Positions 7,810-16,583 are shown, numbered from the stretch's first letter. The stretch is 33,094 nucleotides of DNA from Bacteroidales bacterium (GCA_024400665.1 JAKSML010000021.1:1-33094), one strand, 5' to 3'. Notes: generated by a model not told the origin, from the sequence alone. Numbers and translations are program-made.

Positions 7810-10236
7810 TTATTCCACGATTGTCAGTTTGGCGAAGGCGAGGATGAGGGTCTTCTGGCCGATGCCTTCGAAGAAGACGACGGCTTTGCGGTCGTTGCCG
7901 GAGCCTTCGACGTTCATCACTTTGCCGCGGCCGAACTTGGCGTGCATGACTTCCATGCCCACCTGTATGGCGTTGATGGCGGCAGGACTGTTGGGCACTG
8001 TGGGGCCTTTTGTCAGCGTCGATTTGGGCTGCAGGTGACGGGCGGCGGGCTTGGCTGCCTCTTCTTTTTTCTTGAAGCTGCGCTGTGTCTCAGCGAGGCC
8101 TTTTGCGCCCGGCACATGCTGGAAGGCGCGGGGCAGGTCGCCGACTTTGGGGAAGTTGCGCGAGGCCTGCGGCATGTCGAGGTAGCGGCTGTCGATGTCT
8201 TCGACAAAGCGGCTGAGCTCCTGGCAGGAGGAGTTGCCGTACTGGTATCGTGTGATGGCGTAGGAGAGGGTGAGGTTGCGCTCGGCGCGTGTGACGGCGA
8301 CGTAGAAGAGGCGGCGTTCTTCTTCGAGGTCTTGGCGTGAGGAGAGGGACATGAAGGAGGGGAAGAGGTTCTCTTCCATGCCGACGACGAAGACGTAGGG
8401 GAACTCCAGGCCTTTGGCGGCATGGATGGTCATCATGGCCACCTTGTCGGCGTCTTTGTCCTCGCCCTTGTCTTCGGAGGTTAGGAGGAGGACCTGCTGG
8501 AGGAACTGGTCCAGCGTCTTCAACGCTGGTGAATTGTGAATTGTGAATTGTGAATTGAGGCTGCCGCCGTCGGGGCTGCCGTCGTCATTTGTCAATTCAC
8601 TATTCACTATTTCACTATTCACTTCCTCGCCCTCAACGAACTGGTCTTCGTTTTCGCAGAACTCTTTGACGCCGTTGAGGAGCTCTTCGATGTTCTCGAT
8701 GCGGTTGGGGTTGTCGGGGTCCTCGTCGTTGCGGAGGAAGGTGATGACGCCCGAGGCATAGACTATCTGCTTGGCGAGGTCGTAGGCGTTGGTGGTGGAG
8801 AGGATGGAGGAGAAGCGTTTGATGAGGATGACGAACTGCGAGATGCGCTGCTGGACGCCGCTGTTGATGCCGAGGCCGAAGTTGTCGATGTTCTCCAGCA
8901 CGGTCCAGATGGCCACGTCGTTGTCGGCAGCGGCGAGGCGTATGCGGTCGAGGGTGGTCTGGCCGATGCCGCGTGCGGGGTAGTTGATGATGCGGAGGAG
9001 CGACTCGTCATCGTAGTTGTTGACCACGAGGCGTAGGTAGGCGAGGATGTCCTTGATTTCCTTGCGGCCGTAGAAGGAGAGGCCTTGGTAGATGCGGTAG
9101 GGGATGTTGGCGCGGCGGAGGGCTTCCTCGATGGCGCGCGACTGTACGTTGGTGCGGTAGAGGATGGCGAAGTCTTTGTATTCGAGTTCGTCGGCAAGGT
9201 GCGCGCTAAGGATGGATTCGGCCACCTGGCGGCCTTCGTCGCGTTCGTCGGCGGCACGGATGAGGCGTATCTTGCTGCCGACGGCATTGTCGGTCCAGAT
9301 GTTCTTCTCAATCTGCTCTTTGTTCTTGGCGATGACGGAGTTGGCGGCGTTGACGATGACCTGTGTGGAACGGTAGTTCTGTTCGAGCTTGAAGAGGTTG
9401 AGGTTGGGGTAGTCGCGGCGGAAGTTGAAGATGTTCTGTATGTTGGCTCCGCGGAAGGCGTAGATGCTCTGTGCGTCATCGCCCACGACGCAGATGTTCT
9501 GGTAGCGGGCGGCGAGCTTCTTGATGATGAGGTACTGGGAGTAGTTGGTGTCCTGGTACTCATCGACCATGATGTAGCGGAAGCGCTGCTGGTATTTGAG
9601 CAGCACGTCGGGGAAGTCGCGGAGGAGGATGTTCATGTTGAAGAGGAGGTCGTCGAAGTCCATGGCCATGGAGTTGCGGAGGCGCTGGTTGTAGAGCTTG
9701 TAGATCTCGGACATCATGGGCTTGTGCGAGTCCTTGTCGGTCTGCTGTATTTCGGGGTTTTCGGCATAATCCTCGGGCGAGATGAGGTTGCTTTTGGCCA
9801 TGGAGATGCGGCTGAGGACGGCTCCGGGGCTGTACTCCTTGGGGTCGAGGTTGAGGTTCTTCACAATCTGCTTGATGGCCGACTTGCTGTCGTCGTTGTC
9901 GTAGATGGTGAAGGTGCGGATGTAGCCGAGTCTCTCGGCTTCGGCACGGAGGATGCGGGCAAAGACGGAGTGGAAGGTGCCCATCCAGATGTCTTTGGCC
10001 TCACGGCCGACGAGCTTGATGATACGCTCCTTCATCTCGGCGGCAGCTTTGTTGGTGAAGGTGAGCGCTAGGATGGAGAAGGTATCGACGCCAATCTCGA
10101 TGAGGTGGGCGATGCGGTAGGTGAGGGTGCGGGTCTTGCCGGAGCCTGCGCCTGCGATGATCATCACGGGGCCTTCGGTGCAGCCTGCTGCTTCGCGCTG
10201 CGGTTCGTTGAGTTGGGAGAGTAAGTCTTTGTCCAT
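7810..10236 (-). CDS. pcrA: UvrD/PcrA-type superfamily 1A 3'-5' DNA helicase with an in-frame repeat insertion
   Basis: This 808-residue ATP-driven helicase unwinds DNA in nucleotide excision and mismatch repair and clears the replication fork. SF1A motifs are intact: GAGSGKT (29-35), VDEYQDT (224-230), QSIYAFRGA (256-264), LEQNYRST (284-291), TIHAAKGLEFPYVFVVGMEE (603-622) and RRLFYVAVTRAE (641-652). The C-terminal Tudor-like segment (about 755-808, VGMEVMHAKFGRGKVM) fits PcrA/UvrD. Residues about 538-570, rich in NSE, NSQ and HNS, are encoded by a family A intergenic repeat (8529-8632) inserted without a frameshift between helicase motifs IV and V. The start ATG is followed by DKDLLSQLNEPQREA, a normal N-terminus. 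It lies 84 nt after yigZ, with a family B hairpin just upstream. Confidence 0.95.
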   Translation of the reverse strand: MDKDLLSQLNEPQREAAGCTEGPVMIIAGAGSGKTRTLTYRIAHLIEIGVDTFSILALTFTNKAAAEMKERIIKLVGREAKDIWMGTFHSVFARILRAEAERLGYIRTFTIYDNDDSKSAIKQIVKNLNLDPKEYSPGAVLSRISMAKSNLISPEDYAENPEIQQTDKDSHKPMMSEIYKLYNQRLRNSMAMDFDDLLFNMNILLRDFPDVLLKYQQRFRYIMVDEYQDTNYSQYLIIKKLAARYQNICVVGDDAQSIYAFRGANIQNIFNFRRDYPNLNLFKLEQNYRSTQVIVNAANSVIAKNKEQIEKNIWTDNAVGSKIRLIRAADERDEGRQVAESILSAHLADELEYKDFAILYRTNVQSRAIEEALRRANIPYRIYQGLSFYGRKEIKDILAYLRLVVNNYDDESLLRIINYPARGIGQTTLDRIRLAAADNDVAIWTVLENIDNFGLGINSGVQQRISQFVILIKRFSSILSTTNAYDLAKQIVYASGVITFLRNDEDPDNPNRIENIEELLNGVKEFCENEDQFVEGEEVNSEIVNSELTNDDGSPDGGSLNSQFTIHNSPALKTLDQFLQQVLLLTSEDKGEDKDADKVAMMTIHAAKGLEFPYVFVVGMEENLFPSFMSLSSRQDLEEERRLFYVAVTRAERNLTLSYAITRYQYGNSSCQELSRFVEDIDSRYLDMPQASRNFPKVGDLPRAFQHVPGAKGLAETQRSFKKKEEAAKPAARHLQPKSTLTKGPTVPNSPAAINAIQVGMEVMHAKFGRGKVMNVEGSGNDRKAVVFFEGIGQKTLILAFAKLTIVE
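8529..8632. repeat. Family A element inside the uvrD/pcrA reading frame
   Basis: Four GTGAATT units (8529-8557) face CACTATT-type units (8596-8632) around a GGCTGCCGCC-containing core. The 18 nt at 8583-8600, read on the minus strand (GTGAATTGACAAATGACG), are identical to 18451-18468 in the intergenic copy upstream of the radical SAM gene. The element spans about 35 codons and keeps the frame open. Confidence 0.8.
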
Positions 10237-10244
10237 GGTTGTGA

Positions 10245-10257
10245 CAGGCTATGCCTG
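10245..10257. repeat. Family B hairpin upstream of uvrD/pcrA
   Basis: CAGGC-TAT-GCCTG lies about 10 nt before the helicase ATG. In minus orientation its surroundings, AATACCTCCAGGCATAGCCTG, closely match 28207-28226 inside the GH2 gene (AATATCTCCAGGCATTGCCT). As a hairpin next to the start codon it could affect translation. Confidence 0.55.
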
Positions 10258-10320
10258 GAGGTATTAAAATGGTTTATAATGATTTGAATGTAGAGGAAGG
10301 ACGATGGGCTGTGTTTTTTT

Positions 10321-10920
10321 CTATTGTGAGATGTCGAGTCCGTAGAGCTTGGAGAGGGCATCGTAGAGGCGCTGGCTCTGCGACTTGCGGACGCTGACGT
10401 CGAGGCGGCAGTCGAGGGCGAAGTCCTGGTTGCGAGGTGCGACGCCTTGCTCTTTGAGGATGCGCATGACGTCGTTCATGAGGGGGTACTCGAAGTGGAG
10501 GTGATAGAGGTCGTCGATGGTGTGCTCCTCGATGACGGCATGGTCGAGAGCGTCGCGCGTGGCGGCCTTGTAGGCGTTGGCGAGGCCAGAGGCGCCGAGG
10601 AGTATGCCGCCGAAATAGCGCACCACCACGACGAGGATGTTGGTGAGGTCGGCCGAGAGGAGCTGTCCGTGGATGGGGCGTCCGCCAGTGCCAGAGGGCT
10701 CGCCGTCGTCGTTGGCGCGGTAGGTCTCCTTGTAGGGGCCGAGGATATAGGCATAGCAGTGATGGCGGGCGTCGAAATACTCCTTGCGGAGCCGTTCGAG
10801 GTGCCCTTTCACCTCCTCCACCGTGGTGACGGGGAAGGCGAAAGCCAGAAACTTGCTGCCCTTCTCCTTGTACAGTCCCTCCGCCGCCCCCGCAATCATT
10901 CTATAAGTATCCTCTGCCAT
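10321..10920 (-). CDS. yigZ: YigZ/IMPACT family protein
   Basis: This 199-residue protein has the UPF0029/IMPACT N-terminal domain: the family block DGEPSGTGGRPI (around 76-87) and RYFGGILLGASGLANAY (around 101-117), then a smaller C-terminal domain with an EF-G domain IV-like fold (about 135-199). The exact role in bacteria is not settled; the eukaryotic relative IMPACT acts in translational control. The ATG at 10920 is 9 nt after the stop of the upstream nuclease gene, so the two are probably cotranscribed. The helicase gene follows after 84 nt. Its GC-rich composition matches core genes. Confidence 0.92.
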   Translation of the reverse strand: MAEDTYRMIAGAAEGLYKEKGSKFLAFAFPVTTVEEVKGHLERLRKEYFDARHHCYAYILGPYKETYRANDDGEPSGTGGRPIHGQLLSADLTNILVVVVRYFGGILLGASGLANAYKAATRDALDHAVIEEHTIDDLYHLHFEYPLMNDVMRILKEQGVAPRNQDFALDCRLDVSVRKSQSQRLYDALSKLYGLDISQ

Positions 10921-10929
10921 ATTATTAAG

Positions 10930-11835
10930 TTATATTTTATGTAGTGACATGTATCTTCCGTTTAGATAACATTTCAGGCCGTAGTCAATATTCTCGGGCA
11001 TCATATTGAATAGTTCCCAGTAGTTGATGATGAATCGATTGTCGTTAACAAATTCCTCTTTGAGAGGAAAGCAGCCTTTCATCTCTTCCAACTTTTCGCA
11101 GTAGGTGGTATAATTTTTCGCCGTCCACGGCTCTTTGAATTCAAATAGCAGATTGGCAAATCGATATTCGTCAGCATTCAGTATGTATTGATAGTCTTCG
11201 TCTTTATAGAGTGTGGCAAAGTCCGTTCGAGCAGCTTCGGAGTGCTTGAGATTTGATATTGCCAACAGGTGGCATAGATTCTGTTTCACACCCGAGTTGT
11301 ATCGCCCCTCTTTGTTCATCCAATCGTATAGATTCTTAGTTTCGGTATAATAGCTCTCTTTTTGTTTGTATGATTTCGCTAACTCTTCTGTTGAGTAATA
11401 TAAGTATTCGGTGAATTTGGATTCTATAAAGAGTGCTACAGTTTTCCCTGTCTTTTCATTTCTCCCCACAAGTACGGCATCGATATTAGCACGTCGGGAA
11501 CTCTTTGGCAGTGTCTTGAGTTTGACTTCAAAATAGACTTTGGTGTATTTAGCATCATCTATGATAAGAGGCCATTCCTCACTCACCCAATGCAGAAAGT
11601 TAAAGCAAAGCATGGATGAGGAGTGAGGAGCACTGGCATGGGGATTTCCCCCTTTCAATTCACTGCCATCTCCATCATCAAACATCTTCTCGAATCTTTC
11701 TTCCATCTGCTTGGGATAGATGTTCCCTTTCCAGTCAGACAATGTGTGGCTTTGTGAGGCTGTGATGCGGAATGATGTATCCCGTTGTTGAACTAATGCA
11801 TCGCAAATAGCTTGTTTTAATTCTTCTTTTTTCAT
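10930..11835 (-). CDS. PD-(D/E)xK nuclease-like protein (PGN_0703-type)
   Basis: The 301-residue protein has a nuclease-like core: IDAVLVGRN (D119) then, after a short turn, VALFIESKF (E138-x-K140), the D...ExK arrangement of PD-(D/E)xK enzymes. The rest (about 150-300) is helical and rich in Tyr, Lys and Asn, with no transmembrane segment. It resembles the putative restriction endonucleases described from Porphyromonas (PGN_0703 type), but I recognise it by pattern, not by search. No methylase adjoins it. It lies 15 nt after a HEAT-like unknown gene and 9 nt before yigZ. Lower GC than yigZ and uvrD suggests insertion of the pair into a housekeeping operon. It may be a solitary defence nuclease or an inactive relative. 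Confidence 0.6.
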   Translation of the reverse strand: MKKEELKQAICDALVQQRDTSFRITASQSHTLSDWKGNIYPKQMEERFEKMFDDGDGSELKGGNPHASAPHSSSMLCFNFLHWVSEEWPLIIDDAKYTKVYFEVKLKTLPKSSRRANIDAVLVGRNEKTGKTVALFIESKFTEYLYYSTEELAKSYKQKESYYTETKNLYDWMNKEGRYNSGVKQNLCHLLAISNLKHSEAARTDFATLYKDEDYQYILNADEYRFANLLFEFKEPWTAKNYTTYCEKLEEMKGCFPLKEEFVNDNRFIINYWELFNMMPENIDYGLKCYLNGRYMSLHKI

Positions 11836-11850
11836 GGTGTATCTCTTTTA

Positions 11851-12588
11851 TTACCTTAATTCGTTATTATTATCTTGATACTTTTCCAACATTCCAGCGA
11901 AGCAGGACATGGTGTTGTATCCGTTGCGGTTGTAGGCGTGGAACTGCTTGCTTACCTCGTAGTAGAGTGAGGCGGTTTTGGGATTGGTGGCAACGGATTT
12001 GGATACATGAGTATAAGGATGGTTTGCAAAGAGGAGGGCTAGAAAATTGCGGTCGTCGCGCATACACAGCGTGGCTGTCTTGATGGCACGAGTCCTTTCG
12101 TCTGTGGTAAGTGGGATATTGACAGGTTTGATAATAGCACCGTATTTATTCTCGGAGCCATGAATCAACTGCCAGGCAAAATCGCCGGCGGTCATTATCA
12201 ACATCCCCTTTGGGACGAGTCCAAGCTGAACTTGGAGCTGGCTTTTGAAGGTGTCAATCTCCTCTTGATTGGCAAAAAGGGCGAACACCTTTCTCCAGGG
12301 GAAGTGGGCGATGGCGGTGGCGCGAACAACAGGATGCTCATCGTGGAGGTACTTGGTGGGGAGGTTTCGCATTGGCAATGCCTTCAAAACCGCTAATCGC
12401 ACCTGAGGGTTCTTGCTGTCAATTAGCTTTCCTAATTCGTTTAGACTCATTACTATCCGTTTTCGCTCGAAGAAGGGGGTGGCCTCCATCAGCTTCAAAA
12501 AATCATCTTCTGCGGCCATAGAGTTGCCCGACTGGGCCAACTGGCGGCAATCTACAAAGTTTCGGCTCATATAATTGTATTTTTTCAT
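11851..12588 (-). CDS. Unknown protein with possible HEAT-like repeats
   Basis: This 245-residue protein is not recognised. Residues about 42-105 contain two helical-hairpin units with the look of HEAT repeats (NPQVRLAVLKALPMRNLP, then HPVVRATAIAHFPWRKVF), a protein-docking fold. Later there is a third repeat-like piece, NFLALLFANHPYTHVSKSVA (about 182-201). There is no signal peptide or membrane segment. The first ATG (12588) gives MKKYNYMSRNF; the Met at 12570 is an alternative start. It is 15 nt upstream of the PD-(D/E)xK nuclease and shares its low GC, so the two probably form a unit, the HEAT-like protein perhaps being a partner or regulator of the nuclease. That role is inference. Confidence 0.6.
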   Translation of the reverse strand: MKKYNYMSRNFVDCRQLAQSGNSMAAEDDFLKLMEATPFFERKRIVMSLNELGKLIDSKNPQVRLAVLKALPMRNLPTKYLHDEHPVVRATAIAHFPWRKVFALFANQEEIDTFKSQLQVQLGLVPKGMLIMTAGDFAWQLIHGSENKYGAIIKPVNIPLTTDERTRAIKTATLCMRDDRNFLALLFANHPYTHVSKSVATNPKTASLYYEVSKQFHAYNRNGYNTMSCFAGMLEKYQDNNNELR

Positions 12589-12841
12589 GTTCTTTCGAAG
12601 ATGTTATACTTATATAATACGATGAACTTTTTTGAAGATGAAATGTTAACGAATAGTAAAAAGCGGACTATTGTATTGGACCTCTGGTGAATATATGATT
12701 ATCAACAGGGTGTTAATAAGCGTTCTTGTTAACTTTTTTTATGACTTGTGTTCTCGTTTTGCGAAGAATGAGTAATGAGTGGTCGAGGCTATTTGTTGCG
12801 TCAGCACACTCATTACTCATTATTTTATATTCATTACTCTA
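12589..12841. other. Intergenic region between asnS and the HEAT-like gene
   Basis: No gene is seen. The part near 12589-12760 is AT-rich and should hold the promoter for the HEAT-like/nuclease unit, but no clear TAnnTTTG box was found. The other end holds the hairpin described at 12767-12821. Confidence 0.5.
12767..12821 (-). terminator. Perfect 14-bp inverted repeat downstream of asnS
   Basis: AATGAGTAATGAGT (12767-12780) pairs perfectly with ACTCATTACTCATT (12808-12821) around a 27-nt loop, and another ATTCATTACTC follows at 12830. The heptad-like arms resemble family A elements. Its place right after asnS suggests it also ends transcription. Confidence 0.45.
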
Positions 12842-14248
12842 TTAGAATTCGGCAGTCTTGGGTGTGCGGGGGAAGGGGATGACGTCGCGGATGTTGGCCA
12901 TGCCGGTGACGAAGAGCATGAGGCGCTCGAAGCCGAGGCCGAAGCCGGCGTGGGGGCAGCTGCCGTAGCGGCGGGTGTCGAGGTACCACCACATATCCTT
13001 CATGGGGATGTTGAGCTCGTTGATGCGGGTCATGAGCTTGTCGTAGTTCTCTTCACGCACGGAGCCGCCGATGATCTCGCCAATCTGGGGGAAGAGGACG
13101 TCGGTGCCCTGGACGGTCTTGCCGTCGGCATTCTGCTTCATGTAGAAGGCTTTGATCTCCTTGGGGTAGTCGATCATGATAACGGGCTTCTTGAAGTGCT
13201 CTTCGACGAGGTAGCGCTCGTGCTCGCTGGCGAGGTCGGCGCCCCAGAAGACGGGATACTCGAACTTGTGGCCGTTCTTGACAGCCTCTTCGAGGATGCG
13301 GACGCCTTCGGTGTAGGGCAGGCGGACGAAGTCGGTGCTGATGACGCTCTTGAGGCGCTCGATGAGGCCTTTGTCGATCATGTCGTTGAGGAACTGGAGG
13401 TCGTCGGCGCAGTTGTCGAGGGCCCACTTCACGCAGTATTTGATGAACTCTTCTTCGAGGGCGGTGAGGTCGTCGATGTCGTAGAAAGCGATTTCGGGTT
13501 CGATCATCCAGAACTCGGCGAGGTGGCGCGGGGTGTTGCTGTTCTCGGCGCGGAAGGTGGGGCCGAAGGTGTAGATCTTGCCCAGGGAGGTGGCGCCGAG
13601 CTCGCCTTCGAGCTGGCCGGAGACGGTGAGGGAGGTCTGCTTGCCGAAGAAGTCCTGCTCATAGTCTATGCTGCCGTCCTCTTTGCGGGGAGGGTTCTTC
13701 ATGTCGAGGGTGGTCACCTGGAACATCTCGCCAGCGCCTTCGCAGTCGGAGGCGGTGATGAGCGGGGTGTGGAAGTAGAAGAAGCCGCGCTCGTGGAAGA
13801 AGGTGTGGATGGCGTAGGCCATATTGTGACGGATGCGGCAGACGGCGCCGAAGGTGTTGGTGCGGGGACGGAGGTGACCGATTTCACGCAGGAACTCCAT
13901 GGAGTGGCCCTTCTTCTGGAGGGGGTAGGTGTTGGGGTCGGCTTCGCCGTAGAGGACGATGTCGGAGGCCTGGATTTCGACGCTCTGGCCGGCGCCCTGC
14001 GACTTCACCAGGGTGCCATCGATGCTGAGGCAGGCGCCTGTGGTGATGCGGCGGAGAAGGTCCTCGTCGAACTTGGTAGGATCGACAACGATTTGGATGT
14101 TCTTGATAGTGGAGCCATCGTTGAGAGCGATGAAGGCCACGTTCTTATTACCACGTTTGGTACGTACCCAACCTTTGACGTTGATGGTAGTGTCGATGAG
14201 ACTATCTACGTTGCCGGCAAAGAGATGGTTGATCTCGATACGTTTCAT
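12842..14248 (-). CDS. asnS: Asparagine-tRNA ligase
   Basis: This 468-residue class IIb aminoacyl-tRNA synthetase charges tRNA-Asn with asparagine using ATP. The N-terminal OB-fold anticodon-binding domain (about 15-100) contains [19 protein letters not shown]. The catalytic domain has motif 2 ([20 protein letters not shown], around 231-250) and motif 3 ([12 protein letters not shown], around 437-448). Length matches bacterial AsnRS (about 465). The C-terminal [12 protein letters not shown] is typical of Bacteroidetes enzymes. It follows the guanylyltransferase gene by about 105 nt of repeat-containing spacer. Confidence 0.97.
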   Translation of the reverse strand: MKRIEINHLFAGNVDSLIDTTINVKGWVRTKRGNKNVAFIALNDGSTIKNIQIVVDPTKFDEDLLRRITTGACLSIDGTLVKSQGAGQSVEIQASDIVLYGEADPNTYPLQKKGHSMEFLREIGHLRPRTNTFGAVCRIRHNMAYAIHTFFHERGFFYFHTPLITASDCEGAGEMFQVTTLDMKNPPRKEDGSIDYEQDFFGKQTSLTVSGQLEGELGATSLGKIYTFGPTFRAENSNTPRHLAEFWMIEPEIAFYDIDDLTALEEEFIKYCVKWALDNCADDLQFLNDMIDKGLIERLKSVISTDFVRLPYTEGVRILEEAVKNGHKFEYPVFWGADLASEHERYLVEEHFKKPVIMIDYPKEIKAFYMKQNADGKTVQGTDVLFPQIGEIIGGSVREENYDKLMTRINELNIPMKDMWWYLDTRRYGSCPHAGFGLGFERLMLFVTGMANIRDVIPFPRTPKTAEF

Positions 14249-14303
14249 ATTGTTAATGTTTTTAGTTTGTTTCCTTTTTTATGATTGAGAATTGTTGAGT
14301 TGC

Positions 14304-14356
14304 GACCTGGCAGATGACGTCGTCAGTCCTGAATGACTCCAGGTCCTACAGGGTCA
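14304..14356. repeat. Family B-like inverted repeat at the end of the guanylyltransferase gene
   Basis: GACCTGG (14304-14310) pairs with CCAGGTC (14339-14345), enclosing the palindrome TGACGTCGTCA (14314-14324). The CTCCAGGTCCTAC piece is shared with the copy at the end of thyA. The stop codon of the guanylyltransferase (TCA on plus at 14354) lies in the element, just as the thyA stop touches its copy. Confidence 0.6.
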
Positions 14357-15484
14357 CAAATCACTCTTCTTATGAATGGTAGTCACTTTGGGCTGCTTGT
14401 AGGGCTTGAGGCTGCGGGTCAGTTCTGCCAGCTCGACGTCGGAGGCGAACTTGACGATGAGCTCCTCACGGTCGCGGGGGCAGATGAGGATGGTGTTGTC
14501 GTCGGCGGCCACGATGTAGTTGTCGAGGCCTTGGATGATGACGTTCTTGTTGGCGGGCACATGCACCAGCGTGTTCTTGGTGTCGTAGGTAAAGGCATGG
14601 CCGGAGACGATGCCGTTGTTCAGGTCGTCATGCTCGCAAGTGTTGTAGAGCGAGCTCCACGACTCCACGTCGCTCCATTCGAAGCCTGCCTCCATCACAT
14701 AGACGTTGTCGGCCTGCTCCATGATGCCGAAATCGACCGAGATGGCCTCGCTGAGGGCGTAGGTGCTGTCGAGGTCGGCGGCGGGAGTCTCGGTGGTGAG
14801 GGTGAAGAAGTTCTTGGCTATGTTGGGCAGATAGGTGCGGTAGGCCTTGCGGAGGGTGGAGAGGCGCCACACGAAGATGCCGGCATTCCAGAAGAACTCG
14901 CCGGTGGAGATGAACTGGCGTGCCATCTCGACGGGCGGCTTCTCGGTGAAGGTGACCACCTTGTGGAGGTTCTCTGTTTTGGGCAGCGCCGGCTCCTCGG
15001 CAAACTGGATGTAGCCGTACTTGGTGTTGGGGTTGGTGGGGCGCACGCCTATGGTGATGATGATGTCGTTCTTTTCAGTCAGGGCAAGAGCCTGCTCCAT
15101 GTCCTGTTCGAAATAGTCTTGGCCGAAGATGGCGTGGTCGGAAGGGGTGACGATGATGTTGGCCTTGGGGTTGCGGGCGTAGATGATGCTGGCGGCATAG
15201 GCGATGCAGGGGGCGGTGTTGCGGCGTGTGGGCTCGCTGAGCACCTGGTAGCACTTGAGCCCCTTAATCTGCTCTCGCACACGGTCGGCATAGAGCTCGC
15301 CGGTCACGATGATGATGTTTTCGCGTGGACAAATGCGTTCAAAACGGCTGAAGGTGCTTTGCAGCATAGACTGCCCCGTACCCAAGATATCGAGGAACTG
15401 TTTGGGGTTGTTGGATTTGCAAATGGGCCAGAAGCGGCTTCCGTAGCCGCCAGCCATGATGATACAGTAGTTGTTCTCGTTCAC
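14354..15484 (-). CDS. manC: Mannose-1-phosphate guanylyltransferase
   Basis: This 376-residue cytoplasmic enzyme makes GDP-mannose from mannose 1-phosphate and GTP, the precursor of mannose and fucose in capsule, LPS and protein glycans. The nucleotidyltransferase signature is at the N-terminus: IMAGGYGSRFWP (9-20), with NPKQFLDIL next. The substrate loop includes TPSDHAIF (about 112-119), and FTEKPP and FFWNAGIFVW are conserved blocks (about 174-205). The bifunctional isomerase cupin domain is absent, so this is the short single-function form. Its neighbours thyA and asnS are housekeeping genes, with no sugar gene adjacent. Confidence 0.93.
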   Translation of the reverse strand: MNENNYCIIMAGGYGSRFWPICKSNNPKQFLDILGTGQSMLQSTFSRFERICPRENIIIVTGELYADRVREQIKGLKCYQVLSEPTRRNTAPCIAYAASIIYARNPKANIIVTPSDHAIFGQDYFEQDMEQALALTEKNDIIITIGVRPTNPNTKYGYIQFAEEPALPKTENLHKVVTFTEKPPVEMARQFISTGEFFWNAGIFVWRLSTLRKAYRTYLPNIAKNFFTLTTETPAADLDSTYALSEAISVDFGIMEQADNVYVMEAGFEWSDVESWSSLYNTCEHDDLNNGIVSGHAFTYDTKNTLVHVPANKNVIIQGLDNYIVAADDNTILICPRDREELIVKFASDVELAELTRSLKPYKQPKVTTIHKKSDL

Positions 15485-15545
15485 GTGGTATTAGTTTTTT
15501 TTAGGTTAAGGGCGGCATCCGCCCCAAAAATTTCGTTTAATTATT

Positions 15546-15590
15546 CGGCTCCAGTGCCTCGCTGGTCGGCTCCAGGTCCTACCTGGTTAC
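15546..15590. repeat. Family B element at the 3' end of thyA
   Basis: CGGCTCCAGTGCCTCGCTGG is followed by CGGCTCCAGG and the hairpin CCAGGT-CCT-ACCTGG (15572-15586). The thyA stop codon (TTA on plus, 15587-15589) abuts the hairpin. The 21 nt around the hairpin match the PNGase F copy at 24287-24307 at 20 positions, and the CGGCTCCAGTGCCTCGCTG part matches 27937-27955 in the GH2 gene closely. Confidence 0.75.
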
Positions 15591-16381
15591 ACGCTCACCT
15601 CGCCTTTGATATGGGGGTGTGGGTTGTAGCCCTCCAACTGGAAGTCCTCATAGTCGAAGTCGAAGATGCTCTTCACCTCGGGGTTGAGGCGCATGGTAGG
15701 CAGAGGCCGCGGGTCGCGCGAGAGCTGGAGGCGGCACTGGTCCAAGTGGTTGTTGTATATGTGGGCGTCGCCGAGAGTGTGGACGAAGTCGCCGTACTTG
15801 AGGCCGCACACCTGTGCAATCATCATGGTGAAGAGGGCATAGGAGGCGATGTTGAACGGCACGCCGAGGAAGATGTCGGCCGAGCGTTGGTAGAGCTGGC
15901 AGCTGAGGCGGCCGTCGGCCACATAGAACTGGAAGAGGATATGGCAGGGAGGGAGATGCATCGCCTCAAGTTCGCCGACGTTCCAGGCGGAGACGAGGAG
16001 GCGGCGCGAGTCGGGGTTGTGCTTTATCTCCTCGATGAGCGAGGTGATCTGATCGACCTTGCGGCCGTCGGCGCAGCCCCAGGAGCGCCACTGATGGCCG
16101 TAGATGGGGCCGAGGTCGCCGTCGGGGCCGGCCCACTCGTCCCAGATGGAGACTTTGTGGTCGTGGAGGTACTGCACATTAGTGTCGCCGCGCAGGAACC
16201 ACAGCAGCTCGTATATGATGGAGCGCAGATGCAGCTTCTTGGTGGTGAGCAGCGGGAAGCCGTCATCCAGGTGGAAGCGCATCTGGTAGCCGAAGACGCT
16301 GCGCGTCCCCGTCCCCGTGCGGTCCTCCTTGGGCACCCCGTTGTCCAGCACATGCTGCAGTAAGTCGAGATATTGCTTCAT
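15587..16381 (-). CDS. thyA: Thymidylate synthase
   Basis: This 264-residue enzyme methylates dUMP to dTMP with methylenetetrahydrofolate. The start [15 protein letters not shown] at 16381 gives exactly the length of E. coli ThyA and puts the catalytic cysteine at C146 in [14 protein letters not shown]; a longer in-frame start upstream adds 39 AT-rich hydrophobic residues and is rejected. Other conserved blocks are [13 protein letters not shown] (21-33), YGHQWR (94-99) and the dUMP-binding RRLLVSAWN (126-134) and [18 protein letters not shown] (from about 165). No dihydrofolate reductase gene follows. The stop codon touches a family B hairpin. Confidence 0.97.
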   Translation of the reverse strand: MKQYLDLLQHVLDNGVPKEDRTGTGTRSVFGYQMRFHLDDGFPLLTTKKLHLRSIIYELLWFLRGDTNVQYLHDHKVSIWDEWAGPDGDLGPIYGHQWRSWGCADGRKVDQITSLIEEIKHNPDSRRLLVSAWNVGELEAMHLPPCHILFQFYVADGRLSCQLYQRSADIFLGVPFNIASYALFTMMIAQVCGLKYGDFVHTLGDAHIYNNHLDQCRLQLSRDPRPLPTMRLNPEVKSIFDFDYEDFQLEGYNPHPHIKGEVSV

Positions 16382-16583
16382 AAATATAAATTCTAACTCC
16401 CTTAACGCAGAAAAAAGAAATATATTATATAAAAAATGGATTTTTTTTGCGGCAGAAATAATTTGTTGTAATATACCGAGAAGGAATGAGTTCCGCACGC
16501 TCCGCCATCAAGGTTTTGTGCTTTTGAGGCGAGAAAAACGATAGTGCTTTGTAAAAAAAAGTTTCTAATTCATTTTTTTTTCG

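Noticed and set aside
9085..10071. Plus-strand open frame of 328 residues opposite uvrD/pcrA
   Set aside because: It is a shadow of the helicase gene with the same biased composition.
15572..15586. CCAGG/CCTGG as Dcm-type methylation sites
   Set aside because: The conserved 6-bp stem, flanks and covarying pair go beyond a 5-bp site, and no Dcm-like cytosine methylase is seen.
12779..16363. Two long plus-strand open frames (about 500 and 676 residues) opposite asnS, manC and thyA
   Set aside because: They are antisense to three clearly recognisable genes and have repetitive Val/Gly/Glu/Asp-rich composition, a known by-product of GC-rich codon use in the true genes.
16382..16498. Longer thymidylate synthase with 39 extra N-terminal residues
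   Set aside because: The extension is AT-rich intergenic sequence, and the shorter start gives the exact standard length with the catalytic Cys at 146.
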